Below, piece after piece: positions 1 to 5,662 of a DNA stretch of 6,373 bases. Under the pieces are notes generated by a model that saw only the letters and a list, made by a program, of their open reading frames with translations, was not told the origin of the DNA and searched no databases. A program made the translations under genes and the position numbers. Source of the DNA: an uncultured Phycisphaerales bacterium (GTDB lineage Bacteria; Planctomycetota; Phycisphaerae; Phycisphaerales; UBA1924); the NCBI GenBank assembly GCA_937891445.1, contig CALAFV010000243.1, forward strand, positions 1 through 6,373, written 5' to 3'. Numbering within the stretch: the first letter of the stretch is position 1; each line of letters starts with the position of its first letter.

Positions 1-621
1 TCTCTTCCCGGCCCCCGCCGCCAGAGCGGCGGCAAGTCTCTCGACGACCTCTACCGCAGCGGCCTGCTCCACAAACTGGTGGGCGAGGAGCCGCGCCCGC
101 GCCGCACCCCCGTCTCCATGCGTGGCAGTGGGGAGGGTGGGGGGGATGAAGGCCCGGCCGCGGACCCCCACGCGCCGACGCGCAACGTCCGTCCCGCGAC
201 GCTCAGCGCCCGCGTCCCGCTCATCAACTCCGTGGCCGCCGGCGCGCTGGCCGAGTTCACCGACCTGGGGTACCCCGCCGGTGTGGCCGACGAGTACGTC
301 CGCTGCCCCGACCTGGGCGACCCGGATGCGTTCGCCGCCCGCGTCGTCGGCGATTCCATGGAGCCCGAGTACCGCGAGGGCGACGTCGTCATCTTCAGCC
401 CCGCGCGCACGATCAGGGACGGCATGGACTGCTTCGCCCGCCTCGAGCCCGACCACGAGTCCACGTTCAAGCGCGTCTACTTCGAGAAGGACGCCGCCGG
501 CGCCGAGATGATCCGCCTCCAGCCCCTCAACGCCCGCTACGCCCCGCGCATCGTCCCGCGCGAGCAGGTCGCGGGCCTCTTCGCGGCTGTCCGTGTGGTG
601 CGTGAGATCGGCGGCCCGTGA
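1..621 (+). CDS. LexA-like S24 family self-cleaving repressor/protease, 5' partial
   Basis: This frame is open from the first base, so the true start and the expected N-terminal DNA-binding domain lie outside the window. The GTG at 79 is in frame but is probably internal. Numbering from that codon, the visible part is a charged, Gly-rich linker (about 1-45) followed by a peptidase S24 domain (about 46-175). An Ala-Gly pair at 54-55 in 'SVAAGALAEF' matches the LexA cleavage site. The catalytic serine is Ser93 in 'GDSMEPEYREGD' (codon 355-357) and the general-base lysine is Lys131 in 'TFKRV' (codon 469-471). The Ser-Lys gap of 38 is close to the 37 in E. coli LexA. Members of this family bind operators and inactivate themselves when RecA or another signal triggers cleavage. 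Whether this one is the SOS LexA or a phage-type/stress S24 regulator cannot be decided without the N-terminus. The stop at 619-621 lies about 10 bases before the inverted repeat, and the next gene is convergent. Confidence 0.88.
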   Translation, partial: SLPGPRRQSGGKSLDDLYRSGLLHKLVGEEPRPRRTPVSMRGSGEGGGDEGPAADPHAPTRNVRPATLSARVPLINSVAAGALAEFTDLGYPAGVADEYVRCPDLGDPDAFAARVVGDSMEPEYREGDVVIFSPARTIRDGMDCFARLEPDHESTFKRVYFEKDAAGAEMIRLQPLNARYAPRIVPREQVAGLFAAVRVVREIGGP

Positions 622-765
622 CGGAAAAAGAGTTCACCACAGAGGCACAGAGGACACAGAGAAGAGATAGCAAAGAAAGACAGAACAGGTCAGGGGTGCG
701 GACGCGCCCTGTCCAAATCAACGTCTTCCCTCTGTGCTCTCTGTGCCTCTGTGGTGAGTTCTTTG
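622..765. repeat. Imperfect inverted repeat of the 'TTEAQRTQR / CSLCLCG' type
   Basis: The left arm 634-661 and right arm 730-757 are reverse complements at 26 of 28 positions: 19 identical, two mismatches, then 7 identical. The core reads 'caccacagaggcacagag'. A second small hairpin lies near the centre (694-699 with 704-709, including one G-T pair). When translated, such arms give 'TTEAQRTQR' one way and 'CSLCLCG' the other. I recognise these as spurious peptides that recur in many planctomycete and other large environmental genomes, which suggests a dispersed non-autonomous element. It sits between the stop of the S24 gene and the body of the convergent CDF gene, so it may also act as a bidirectional terminator. 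Target-site duplications are not evident. Confidence 0.8.
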
Positions 766-1655
766 GGCTCGTTCGCCGGCTCGACGTGGATCAGCACGTC
801 CACCACCCCCGGCACGCCCTTCCGCACCGCGCTCTTGACCTTCCCCGTGATCTCGTGCGCCTCGCGCACGCTCATCTCCGGGTCCACGTGCAGGTGCATG
901 TCCACGTGCACCTGCGGCCCGCTCTTGCGGGCCAGCACCTTCTCCACGTCGATGACGCCCGGCACGCCCATCGCCGCCTCCCGTACGCGCCCCAGCAGTT
1001 CCGGGTCCTGCCGGTCCATCAGTTCGTGCCACGGCTGCGCCAGCAGCGACCACGCGTTGTACAGCACGATCGCCGCCGCCAGCAGCGCCGCCCAGTCGTC
1101 GGCGCTCTCCCACCCCGGTCCGCCGATCAGCGCGACCGTGATCCCCACCGCCGCCGCGGCGGAGGTGATCGCATCGGCGCGGTTGTGCCACGCGTCGGTG
1201 TGCACCGCCGTGCTCCCCGTCCGCCGCGCGGCGCCGTGCATGATGCGGAACACCGTCTCCTTCACCGCCACCACCGCCAGCAGCACGATCAGCGTCCACG
1301 GCGCGGGCGCGTGGTGCGGCGTGCGGATCTCGTGCACCGCCGCCACCGCGATCCACACCCCCGCCCCCAGCAGCATCACGCACACCACCAGCGCCGCCAG
1401 CGACTCCGCCCGCCCGTGCCCGTACGGGTGCTCCGCGTCGGGCGGACGCGACCCGTACCGGATCCCCGCGGAGGTGATGAGGCTCGCCGCGACGTCCGTC
1501 AGCGACTCCAGCGCATCGGCGATCAGCGCGTACGAATGCCCCAGGACCCCCGCGGCGAGTTTCGCCGCCGCCAGCACGAGGTTGACGCCCAGCCCGAGGA
1601 GGGCGAAGCGGAGCGTCGCTGGCGCGGGTTGGTGTTGCGGCTCGCCGCGGTCCAT
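690..1655 (-). CDS. Cation diffusion facilitator (CDF) family transporter
   Basis: This 321-residue inner-membrane protein probably exports divalent metal ions (Zn, Fe, Mn or Co class) in exchange for protons. Hydrophobic segments lie near residues 16-35, 42-62, 84-106, 119-135, 160-178 and 186-205, giving the usual six-helix CDF fold. The helix-2 motif 'ADALESLTDVAAS' supplies Glu50 and Asp54, and the helix-5 motif 'HTDAWHNRAD' supplies His157 and Asp161; together they match the four-ligand transport site of YiiP-like proteins, with Glu in place of the first Asp. The family signature 'HPYGHGRAES' is at 76-85. A cytoplasmic domain follows at about 215-295, with 'QVHVDMHLHVDPEMS' and 'VLIHVEP'. 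The ATG at 1655 is preferred because homology begins soon after it and a promoter-like block lies just upstream; an in-frame ATG at 1694 would add 13 residues. Residues from about 300 to the end are encoded by the inverted repeat and look foreign to the family. The metal specificity cannot be read from the sequence. Confidence 0.92.
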   Translation of the reverse strand: MDRGEPQHQPAPATLRFALLGLGVNLVLAAAKLAAGVLGHSYALIADALESLTDVAASLITSAGIRYGSRPPDAEHPYGHGRAESLAALVVCVMLLGAGVWIAVAAVHEIRTPHHAPAPWTLIVLLAVVAVKETVFRIMHGAARRTGSTAVHTDAWHNRADAITSAAAAVGITVALIGGPGWESADDWAALLAAAIVLYNAWSLLAQPWHELMDRQDPELLGRVREAAMGVPGVIDVEKVLARKSGPQVHVDMHLHVDPEMSVREAHEITGKVKSAVRKGVPGVVDVLIHVEPANEPKELTTEAQRAQREDVDLDRARPHP

Positions 1656-1659
1656 GGGG

Positions 1660-1669
1660 GCAAGGGTAG
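1660..1669 (-). promoter_or_regulatory. Promoter-like block for a leaderless CDF transcript
   Basis: On the minus strand the bases are CTACCCTTGC, followed by CCCCATG. The TACCCT part (1668-1663) resembles a -10 hexamer and ends 7 bases before the A of the start codon, so transcription would start at or next to the ATG. There is no Shine-Dalgarno sequence in front of this gene, which fits leaderless translation. The same 10 bases precede the glycosyltransferase gene. No clear -35 element is visible. Confidence 0.4.
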
Positions 1670-1756
1670 AGCCCAGCCCCTGCGGACCGCGCATGGTGGT
1701 CGTCGCCGCGAGGGTCTGAGCCGCGTGCGGCCGCTGCGGTGCGTCGTTCCCAGTCG

Positions 1757-1775
1757 CGCGTGCGCAACGCACGCG
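1757..1775. promoter_or_regulatory. Perfect 8-bp palindrome in the divergent intergenic region
   Basis: CGCGTGCG (1757-1764) and CGCACGCG (1768-1775) are perfect reverse complements around the 3-base loop CAA. The element lies 9 bases before the GGGAG ribosome binding site of the beta-helix gene and about 100 bases upstream of the divergent CDF start. It could be a repressor operator, or a hairpin in the beta-helix leader that controls access to the ribosome binding site. In a genome this GC-rich it could also be chance. Confidence 0.35.
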
Positions 1776-1796
1776 GCACGTTCCGGGAGTCTCCCC

Positions 1797-2957
1797 ATGC
1801 CGATCACCCGTGTCCCGCGCGGCGGCCGCATCGTCGGCGCGGCGCTCGTCTGTCTCTCCGCGCTCGCCCCTGCCGCTCACGCCGGGCCCATCAATCCGCC
1901 CGCGGGCCCTATCGCGCCCACGCACAAGACCATGTCCCAGGTCGAGCCGCGCACGCCCATCGGCCCCGACACCACGCCCGGCGACGCCGACAGCCTCTAC
2001 AAGATCACGACGCCCGGCTCGTACTACCTCACCGGCAACCTCACCGGTTCCAACGGCAAGCACGGCATCGAGATCGCCGTTACCGGCGTCACCATCGACC
2101 TCATGGGCTTCACGCTCACCGGCCCCTCCGTCGGCCCCATGGACGCCATCACGTTCACCGGCGGCGTGCCCACCGACATCACCGTCCGCAACGGCTTCAT
2201 CCGCAACTGGGGCCGCGACGGCGTGAACATCCTCCACCACGGCGGCGGCCAGGGCGTCACCGTCGAGAACCTCACCATCTCCTCGTGCGGCAGTACGGGC
2301 ATCGCCACCGCCTGGTGCTCCACGGTGCGTTCCTGCACCGTCTCATCGTGCGCCGAGGGCGGGATCGTGGTCGGCAACCGCAGCCTCGTCGAGAACTGCG
2401 TCGTCGTGGGCGCCGGCGGGTCCGCCGCCCTGAACGCCGGCGACGCCTGCACCGTCCGCGGCTGCACGATCACCGCGTCCGACGGCGCGGGCGTCTGGAT
2501 CGGCGAGCGCTGCGCCGTGACCGGCTGCGGGATCAGCGACAACGGCGCCGAGGGCATCACCGCATGGGGCGCCGACACCGTCATCTCCCGCTGCATCATT
2601 GACGATAACGCCGGCAGCGGGATTGTCCTCCTCAGCGGCTGCGCCGCGATCGGCAACACGTGCGCCGGCAACGGCGCCCCCGGCTCCGGCGCCGCCGGCA
2701 TCTACGTCCAGGGCGAGCGAAACCGCGTGGAGGATAACACCCTGCGCGCCAACCGCCACGGCCTCTTCGTCAGCGGCCACCACAACCTCATCTTCCGCAA
2801 CACCGCCGCGGCCAACCAGACCAACTACTTCATCAACATCTCCAACCGCTACGGCGTGGTCGTGGACCTCACCGGCGAAACCTCGCAGACCGTCAGCGGC
2901 AACTCCGGCGCCGGCACGATGTTCACCGTTGATCCCTGGGCGAATGTCGCGTTCTGA
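1797..2957 (+). CDS. Exported right-handed parallel beta-helix repeat protein
   Basis: This 386-residue protein starts with a signal peptide: Arg5, Arg9 and Arg11, a hydrophobic core 'IVGAALVCLSALAPA', and a likely cut after 'AHA' at residue 29. The mature protein begins 'GPINPPAGPIAPTHKT'. It then has 'SLYKITTPGSYYLTGNLTG' and 'GVTIDLMGFTLTG', the usual entry to a pectate-lyase-like helix, followed by many coils of about 20-25 residues with the pattern 'V.NC.I..N...GI' up to about residue 350. Folds of this type are found in polysaccharide lyases, epimerases and surface proteins; I see no catalytic signature, so the substrate is unknown. The mature part has 12 cysteines, most in the repeats. 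The start at 1797 is supported by GGGAG at 1785-1789 (7-base spacing) and by the signal peptide; the frame is open far upstream, but that upstream part is antisense to the CDF gene. The stop is only 10 bases from the 3' end of a convergent tRNA-Ser gene. Confidence 0.88.
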   Translation: MPITRVPRGGRIVGAALVCLSALAPAAHAGPINPPAGPIAPTHKTMSQVEPRTPIGPDTTPGDADSLYKITTPGSYYLTGNLTGSNGKHGIEIAVTGVTIDLMGFTLTGPSVGPMDAITFTGGVPTDITVRNGFIRNWGRDGVNILHHGGGQGVTVENLTISSCGSTGIATAWCSTVRSCTVSSCAEGGIVVGNRSLVENCVVVGAGGSAALNAGDACTVRGCTITASDGAGVWIGERCAVTGCGISDNGAEGITAWGADTVISRCIIDDNAGSGIVLLSGCAAIGNTCAGNGAPGSGAAGIYVQGERNRVEDNTLRANRHGLFVSGHHNLIFRNTAAANQTNYFINISNRYGVVVDLTGETSQTVSGNSGAGTMFTVDPWANVAF

Positions 2958-2967
2958 AGCACACGAA

Positions 2968-3057
2968 CGGATGGCCGAGGACTCGAACCTCACGCCCCCT
3001 TCGAGGGGGCACCCACCGCTTAGCAGGCGGCGGCCGGGCCTCCCGGCTTGACCATCC
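2968..3057 (-). tRNA. tRNA-Ser (anticodon GCT)
   Basis: This 90-nt class II tRNA reads codons AGC and AGU. Folded by hand: the acceptor stem GGATGGT pairs with GCCATCC (7 bp, last pair T-G), with discriminator G as usual for serine. The anticodon stem is GCCGC/GCGGT with loop CTGCTAA and anticodon GCT at 3024-3022. A long variable arm, GCCCCC/GGGGGC around TCGAA, is typical of tRNA-Ser. The T arm is TGAGG/CCTCG with loop TTCGAGT. The D stem is only GCC/GGC. CCA is not encoded. The base at the usual U8 position appears to be C. Its 3' end lies 10 bases from the stop of the convergent beta-helix gene. Confidence 0.88.
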
Positions 3058-3070
3058 TCTCGCCTCTTCC

Positions 3071-3110
3071 AGGCCGGCGCGCACCCTCAGCGCCCGGCCT
3101 GTTCCTTTAT
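3071..3110 (+). terminator. Hairpin with T-rich tail in plus orientation, between the two tRNA genes
   Basis: AGGCCGG (3071-3077) pairs perfectly with CCGGCCT (3094-3100). A further CGC/GCG pairs inside (3078-3080 with 3090-3092) with one bulged C. The plus-strand tail is GTTCCTTTAT. This fits an intrinsic terminator for the beta-helix mRNA, which would then run antisense through the whole tRNA-Ser(GCT). On the minus strand there is no T-run after the hairpin, so it should not stop tRNA transcription but could guide processing of a tRNA precursor. Confidence 0.5.
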
Positions 3111-3142
3111 TGCGCAGACCACACCGCACGCACAAAACCAAG

Positions 3143-3231
3143 CGGAAGGCGGAGGACTCGAACCCCAGGCCGTCTTGCACGCCCCACCCGTTTTCGAGAC
3201 GGGGGCCGCGCCACCCGCGGCGTCACCTTCC
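3143..3231 (-). tRNA. tRNA-Ser (anticodon CGA)
   Basis: This 89-nt class II tRNA reads codon UCG. The acceptor GGAAGGT pairs with GCCTTCC (last pair T-G), discriminator G. The anticodon stem CCCGT/ACGGG is perfect, with loop CTCGAAA and anticodon CGA at 3196-3194. The D stem is GCC/GGC around an 11-base loop holding G pairs. The T loop TTCGAGT is normal, but the T stem TGGGG/CCTCC has a T-C mismatch at its outer pair and one G-T pair. The variable arm (CGT/ACG plus GG/CC) is weaker than in its neighbour. CCA is not encoded, and the U8 position is G. It shares architecture with the tRNA-Ser(GCT) 85 bases downstream; both may be cut from one precursor. Confidence 0.78.
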
Positions 3232-3267
3232 ATCATCACAACCCGGTTCGGAAGGGCGCGGCGGGCC

Positions 3268-3306
3268 AAAAACACAGCCGGCCGGCCCTTGTGCAGGACC
3301 GGCCGG
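3268..3306 (-). terminator. Intrinsic terminator on the minus strand, upstream of the tRNA-Ser pair
   Basis: Perfect 8-bp arms CCGGCCGG at 3278-3285 and 3299-3306 enclose a 13-base loop, in which CC/GG can pair further. On the minus strand the hairpin is followed by CTGTGTTTTT (T-run from AAAAA at 3268-3272). It would end the transcript that starts near 3419, about 37 bases before the 5' end of tRNA-Ser(CGA). Escape from it would carry transcription into both tRNA genes. Confidence 0.55.
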
Positions 3307-3419
3307 GGGGTATCTCCTCAGTTCCGCGTCAAGCCAACGCAGCCCAGAGCGCCACCAGCCGGCCTCCCGCCGTGGTAGAACTCGGTGAACTGCTGAGAAT
3401 GATGCGGTGCGCGTTCATC
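3268..3419 (-). ncRNA. Candidate small RNA or tRNA leader transcript (~150 nt)
   Basis: The minus strand here is bounded by a sigma70-like promoter (3454-3426) and an intrinsic terminator (3306-3268), predicting a transcript of about 150 nt. Inside it, TCTC-AG-CAGTTC (3398-3387) pairs with GAACTG-AG-GAGA (3324-3313): 6 bp plus 4 bp around a 2x2 internal loop that could form tandem G-A pairs. This closes a domain with smaller stems such as GCGT/ACGC and CCAC/GTGG. I do not recognise 6S, SRP, tmRNA or RNase P RNA. The alternative is a 29-codon leaderless ORF (ATG at 3418, stop 3331-3329) ending in 'LVALWAALA'. Both readings rest on signals only; expression is not shown. Confidence 0.42.
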
Positions 3420-3425
3420 GCACTC

Positions 3426-3454
3426 AGTATCGACCACACGCCGCCCAATGCCAA
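3426..3454 (-). promoter_or_regulatory. Sigma70-type promoter on the minus strand
   Basis: The minus strand has TTGGCA (3454-3449; five of six bases match TTGACA), a 17-base spacer, and GATACT (3431-3426; four of six match TATAAT). The predicted start is near 3419, directly before an ATG at 3418. It is the best two-element promoter in the window, and it drives towards the candidate small RNA and the tRNA-Ser pair, away from the glycosyltransferase gene. Confidence 0.6.
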
Positions 3455-3556
3455 GTGATTCTCGCGCACACGTGCGTGCTCGCCGCCCGCCTCACCCTCA
3501 CCACCGGAGCGAGCGCGGCACACCAACCCGCCCGGCGTCGCCCTCCACCCCGCCGA

Positions 3557-3566
3557 CTACCCTTGC
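3557..3566 (+). promoter_or_regulatory. Promoter-like block for a leaderless glycosyltransferase transcript
   Basis: CTACCCTTGC is followed by TCCAC and the ATG at 3572. TACCCT (3558-3563) ends 8 bases before the ATG, so the predicted mRNA would have no leader. No Shine-Dalgarno is present. The 10-base block is identical to the one before the CDF gene on the other strand. No -35 element is clear. Confidence 0.4.
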
Positions 3567-3571
3567 TCCAC

Positions 3572-5662
3572 ATGTCCCCCGCCGCTCCCGCTGTTGCCGT
3601 CCCCGCCTGGCACGCCCACCCGCGCCTCCCTCTCATCCTCGGGGGTCTGGTCGTCCTGCTCGCGGCCCTCGTCTTCCTCCCCGCCTCACGCGGCGAGTTC
3701 GTCTACGACGACGAGCAACTGATCGTCTCCAACGCCCTCATCCAGGATCCGCGCCTCGCCTGGACCGCGCTGACCTCCGATGTCTTCGCCTACCGCGCCG
3801 CTGCCGGCGAGGCCACCAGCCCCTACTGGCGCCCCACGACGATGGCCTGGCTCATCGCCATGCACCGCCTCTTCGGCGTCGGGCCGGAGAGCACGCTCGG
3901 CTGGCACCTGGGCAACATCGCCCTCCACGCCCTCGTCACCGGCCTGGCCTTCGCCCTCATGCGCCGCCTGGGGATGAACGCCCTCATCGCCGCCGCCGCC
4001 GCCGCGATCTTCGCCGTCCACCCGACGCGCACCGAGAACGTCGTCTGGATCTCCGGCGTCCCCGACCTGCTCGTCGGCGCCGGCATGCTCGGCTCGATCC
4101 TCCTGGCCCTTCGCGCCCGCGACCTCGCCCACAAGCGCGGCGCCGCCGCGGCGTGCTACGCCGGCGCGCTGGCCGTCTACGCCCTCGCCCTGGGATCCAA
4201 AGAGATCGCGATCACCCTCCCCGCCGTCCTCTTCTTCGTCCTCCTCCGTTGGGGCCGCGGCGACGGCGGCGGCGACGATGCGACTTCCGACGCCCCCCTC
4301 CGCCCCCTCTGGAAGCGCAGCGGCCCGGCGCTCCTCGCCGTCCTCCCCTTCGCCGCCCTGGCCGCCGTCTATCTCATCATCCGGCACAATATCGTGGGAG
4401 CCTCCGGCGCCACCAACCCCGACGCCCCCGGCTTCATCGGCGCGGTCAGGTCCGCTCCCCTCGTCGGCGCCTTCTACCTCCGCCAGATGTTCGCCCCCAT
4501 CTGGCTCGGCCCGACGTACCCCCTCCGCCCCGTCGATTCCCTCTCGCTGTCCAACTTCGTCCTGCCCCTGCTCCTCTGCCTCGCCGCCGCGGCGGTCTTC
4601 ATCTACTTCGCCCTCGGCCGCCCGCGCACCCGCGCCGCCCTCGCCGGCCTGTCGATCCTCATCCTCACGGCCGCCCCCGCCGCCATGGCCCCCGCGCAGG
4701 CCCCGGAACTGATGGTCCAGGACCGCTACCTCTACCTCCCGCTCCTGGGCCTGATGATGCTCCTGGCCGCCGGCCTCGAGCGTCTCCTCACCCCGCGCCT
4801 CGGCCCGCGCACGCCCATCGGCATCCTCGCCGTCGCCGGCGTCCTCGCCGTTCCCCTCGCGGCCACAACCTACTACTACAGCGCCGCGTGGACCAGCAAC
4901 CTCGGCCTCTGGGCCTGGGCCGTCGGCAACGACCCGAAGTCCCGCTTCCCCTGGGCCCAACTCGGCAACTACCTCACCCGCGCCGAGATGTACGACGAGG
5001 CCGCCGTCGCCCTCGACCGCGCCCTGTCGATCCGGGCCACCCCGATGGCCCACCTCGCCCGCGCCGACCTCGCCTTCCGCATGCGCCAGTGGGATCTCGC
5101 CGAGCACCACGTCGATCAGGCCCTCGCCGAACTCCGCCCCCGCAACCAGGGCCGCGACCTCTACATGGCCACCGACCTGCTTGCCCGCATCCGGCTTGAG
5201 CGGGCCGAGCAGGTCCACGGCGCCGACCTGCCCGATGAGACCCTGATGCCCATCATCGACCTCTACCGCGACCTGCGCACGCGCCTCCCCGCCCTGCGCG
5301 TCATGATCACCGACCGCATTGCCACGATCCTCATGGTCCAGAGCCGCCCGCGCGACGCCCGCCGCGACCTCGCCCTGGCCGAACTCGAGTCCATTCGCGG
5401 CAGCATCGCCGCCGACCGCGCCATCGAGAGCCGCATGGCCCTCTACCGCCTCGGCCAGCTCTACGCCGAGCGAGGCCGCCTCGCCGAAGCCCTCGACGCC
5501 TTCGAGGAGTTCCTGTCCCTCACCGAGGGCACCGGCCACGCCGTCACCCGCATCGCCCGCGACACGGCCCAGCAAGCCGTCTTCGAGATTCGGCGCAATC
5601 TCCCCCCCTCCAGCCGCCCCTCAGCCCCGGCGCCGACCCCCGCGCCCCAGCCCGGCGGCTGA
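3572..5662 (+). CDS. GT-C type membrane glycosyltransferase with C-terminal TPRs (TMTC-like)
   Basis: This is a 696-residue polytopic membrane protein. A first membrane helix (20-37) leads into an outside loop with 'FVYDDEQLIVSN' (Asp46-Asp47); the acidic pair in this loop is the catalytic-site hallmark of GT-C lipid-linked-sugar transferases. 'YWRPTTMAWL' (85-94), 'FAVHPTRTENVVWISGVPDLL' (split by helices at 147-167), 'GSKE' (208-211) and 'QDRYLYLPLLGL' (383-394) match the order of conserved motifs in the TMTC/DUF1736 O-mannosyltransferase-like group. About eleven helices are visible up to residue 430. The cytoplasmic or outside C-terminal part (458-670) has TPR-like helices, for example 'YDEAAVALDRALSI' and 'AEALDAFEEFLSL', then a Pro-rich tail. 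Likely role: transfer of a sugar from a polyprenyl carrier to protein or glycan, with TPRs binding the acceptor. The start at 3572 is chosen because the promoter-like block precedes it and the upstream 55 codons of open frame have no membrane or family features. Confidence 0.82.
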   Translation: MSPAAPAVAVPAWHAHPRLPLILGGLVVLLAALVFLPASRGEFVYDDEQLIVSNALIQDPRLAWTALTSDVFAYRAAAGEATSPYWRPTTMAWLIAMHRLFGVGPESTLGWHLGNIALHALVTGLAFALMRRLGMNALIAAAAAAIFAVHPTRTENVVWISGVPDLLVGAGMLGSILLALRARDLAHKRGAAAACYAGALAVYALALGSKEIAITLPAVLFFVLLRWGRGDGGGDDATSDAPLRPLWKRSGPALLAVLPFAALAAVYLIIRHNIVGASGATNPDAPGFIGAVRSAPLVGAFYLRQMFAPIWLGPTYPLRPVDSLSLSNFVLPLLLCLAAAAVFIYFALGRPRTRAALAGLSILILTAAPAAMAPAQAPELMVQDRYLYLPLLGLMMLLAAGLERLLTPRLGPRTPIGILAVAGVLAVPLAATTYYYSAAWTSNLGLWAWAVGNDPKSRFPWAQLGNYLTRAEMYDEAAVALDRALSIRATPMAHLARADLAFRMRQWDLAEHHVDQALAELRPRNQGRDLYMATDLLARIRLERAEQVHGADLPDETLMPIIDLYRDLRTRLPALRVMITDRIATILMVQSRPRDARRDLALAELESIRGSIAADRAIESRMALYRLGQLYAERGRLAEALDAFEEFLSLTEGTGHAVTRIARDTAQQAVFEIRRNLPPSSRPSAPAPTPAPQPGG

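Noticed and set aside
618..1796. Open frame upstream of the beta-helix start, in the same frame
   Set aside because: It is His/Arg-rich sequence antisense to the CDF gene and includes the repeat-derived 'TTEAQRTQR'; the signal peptide and GGGAG place the real start at 1797.
1656..2240. N-terminal extension of the CDF frame up to 2240
   Set aside because: The extension is antisense to the beta-helix gene and has shadow-like composition; family similarity begins just after the ATG at 1655.
2968..3231. Integration site of a mobile element at the tRNA-Ser genes
   Set aside because: No integrase and no direct repeat of a tRNA 3' end elsewhere in the window; similarity between the two tRNAs is that expected of isoacceptors.
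3329..3418. 29-codon minus-strand ORF inside the candidate small RNA
   Set aside because: Not listed as a gene: it has no recognisable features beyond a short hydrophobic end and lies within the paired RNA; kept only as an alternative reading of the transcript.
3268..3419. SRP (4.5S), 6S, tmRNA or RNase P RNA in the 3232-3571 gap
   Set aside because: I looked for the SRP tetraloop region, the long 6S hairpin, a tRNA-like end and the RNase P core and found none.
3686..5575. 629-codon open frame antisense to the glycosyltransferase
   Set aside because: It is rich in Gly, Glu, Asp and Ala with no domains, and mirrors the third-position GC bias of the real gene; it is a typical high-GC shadow.
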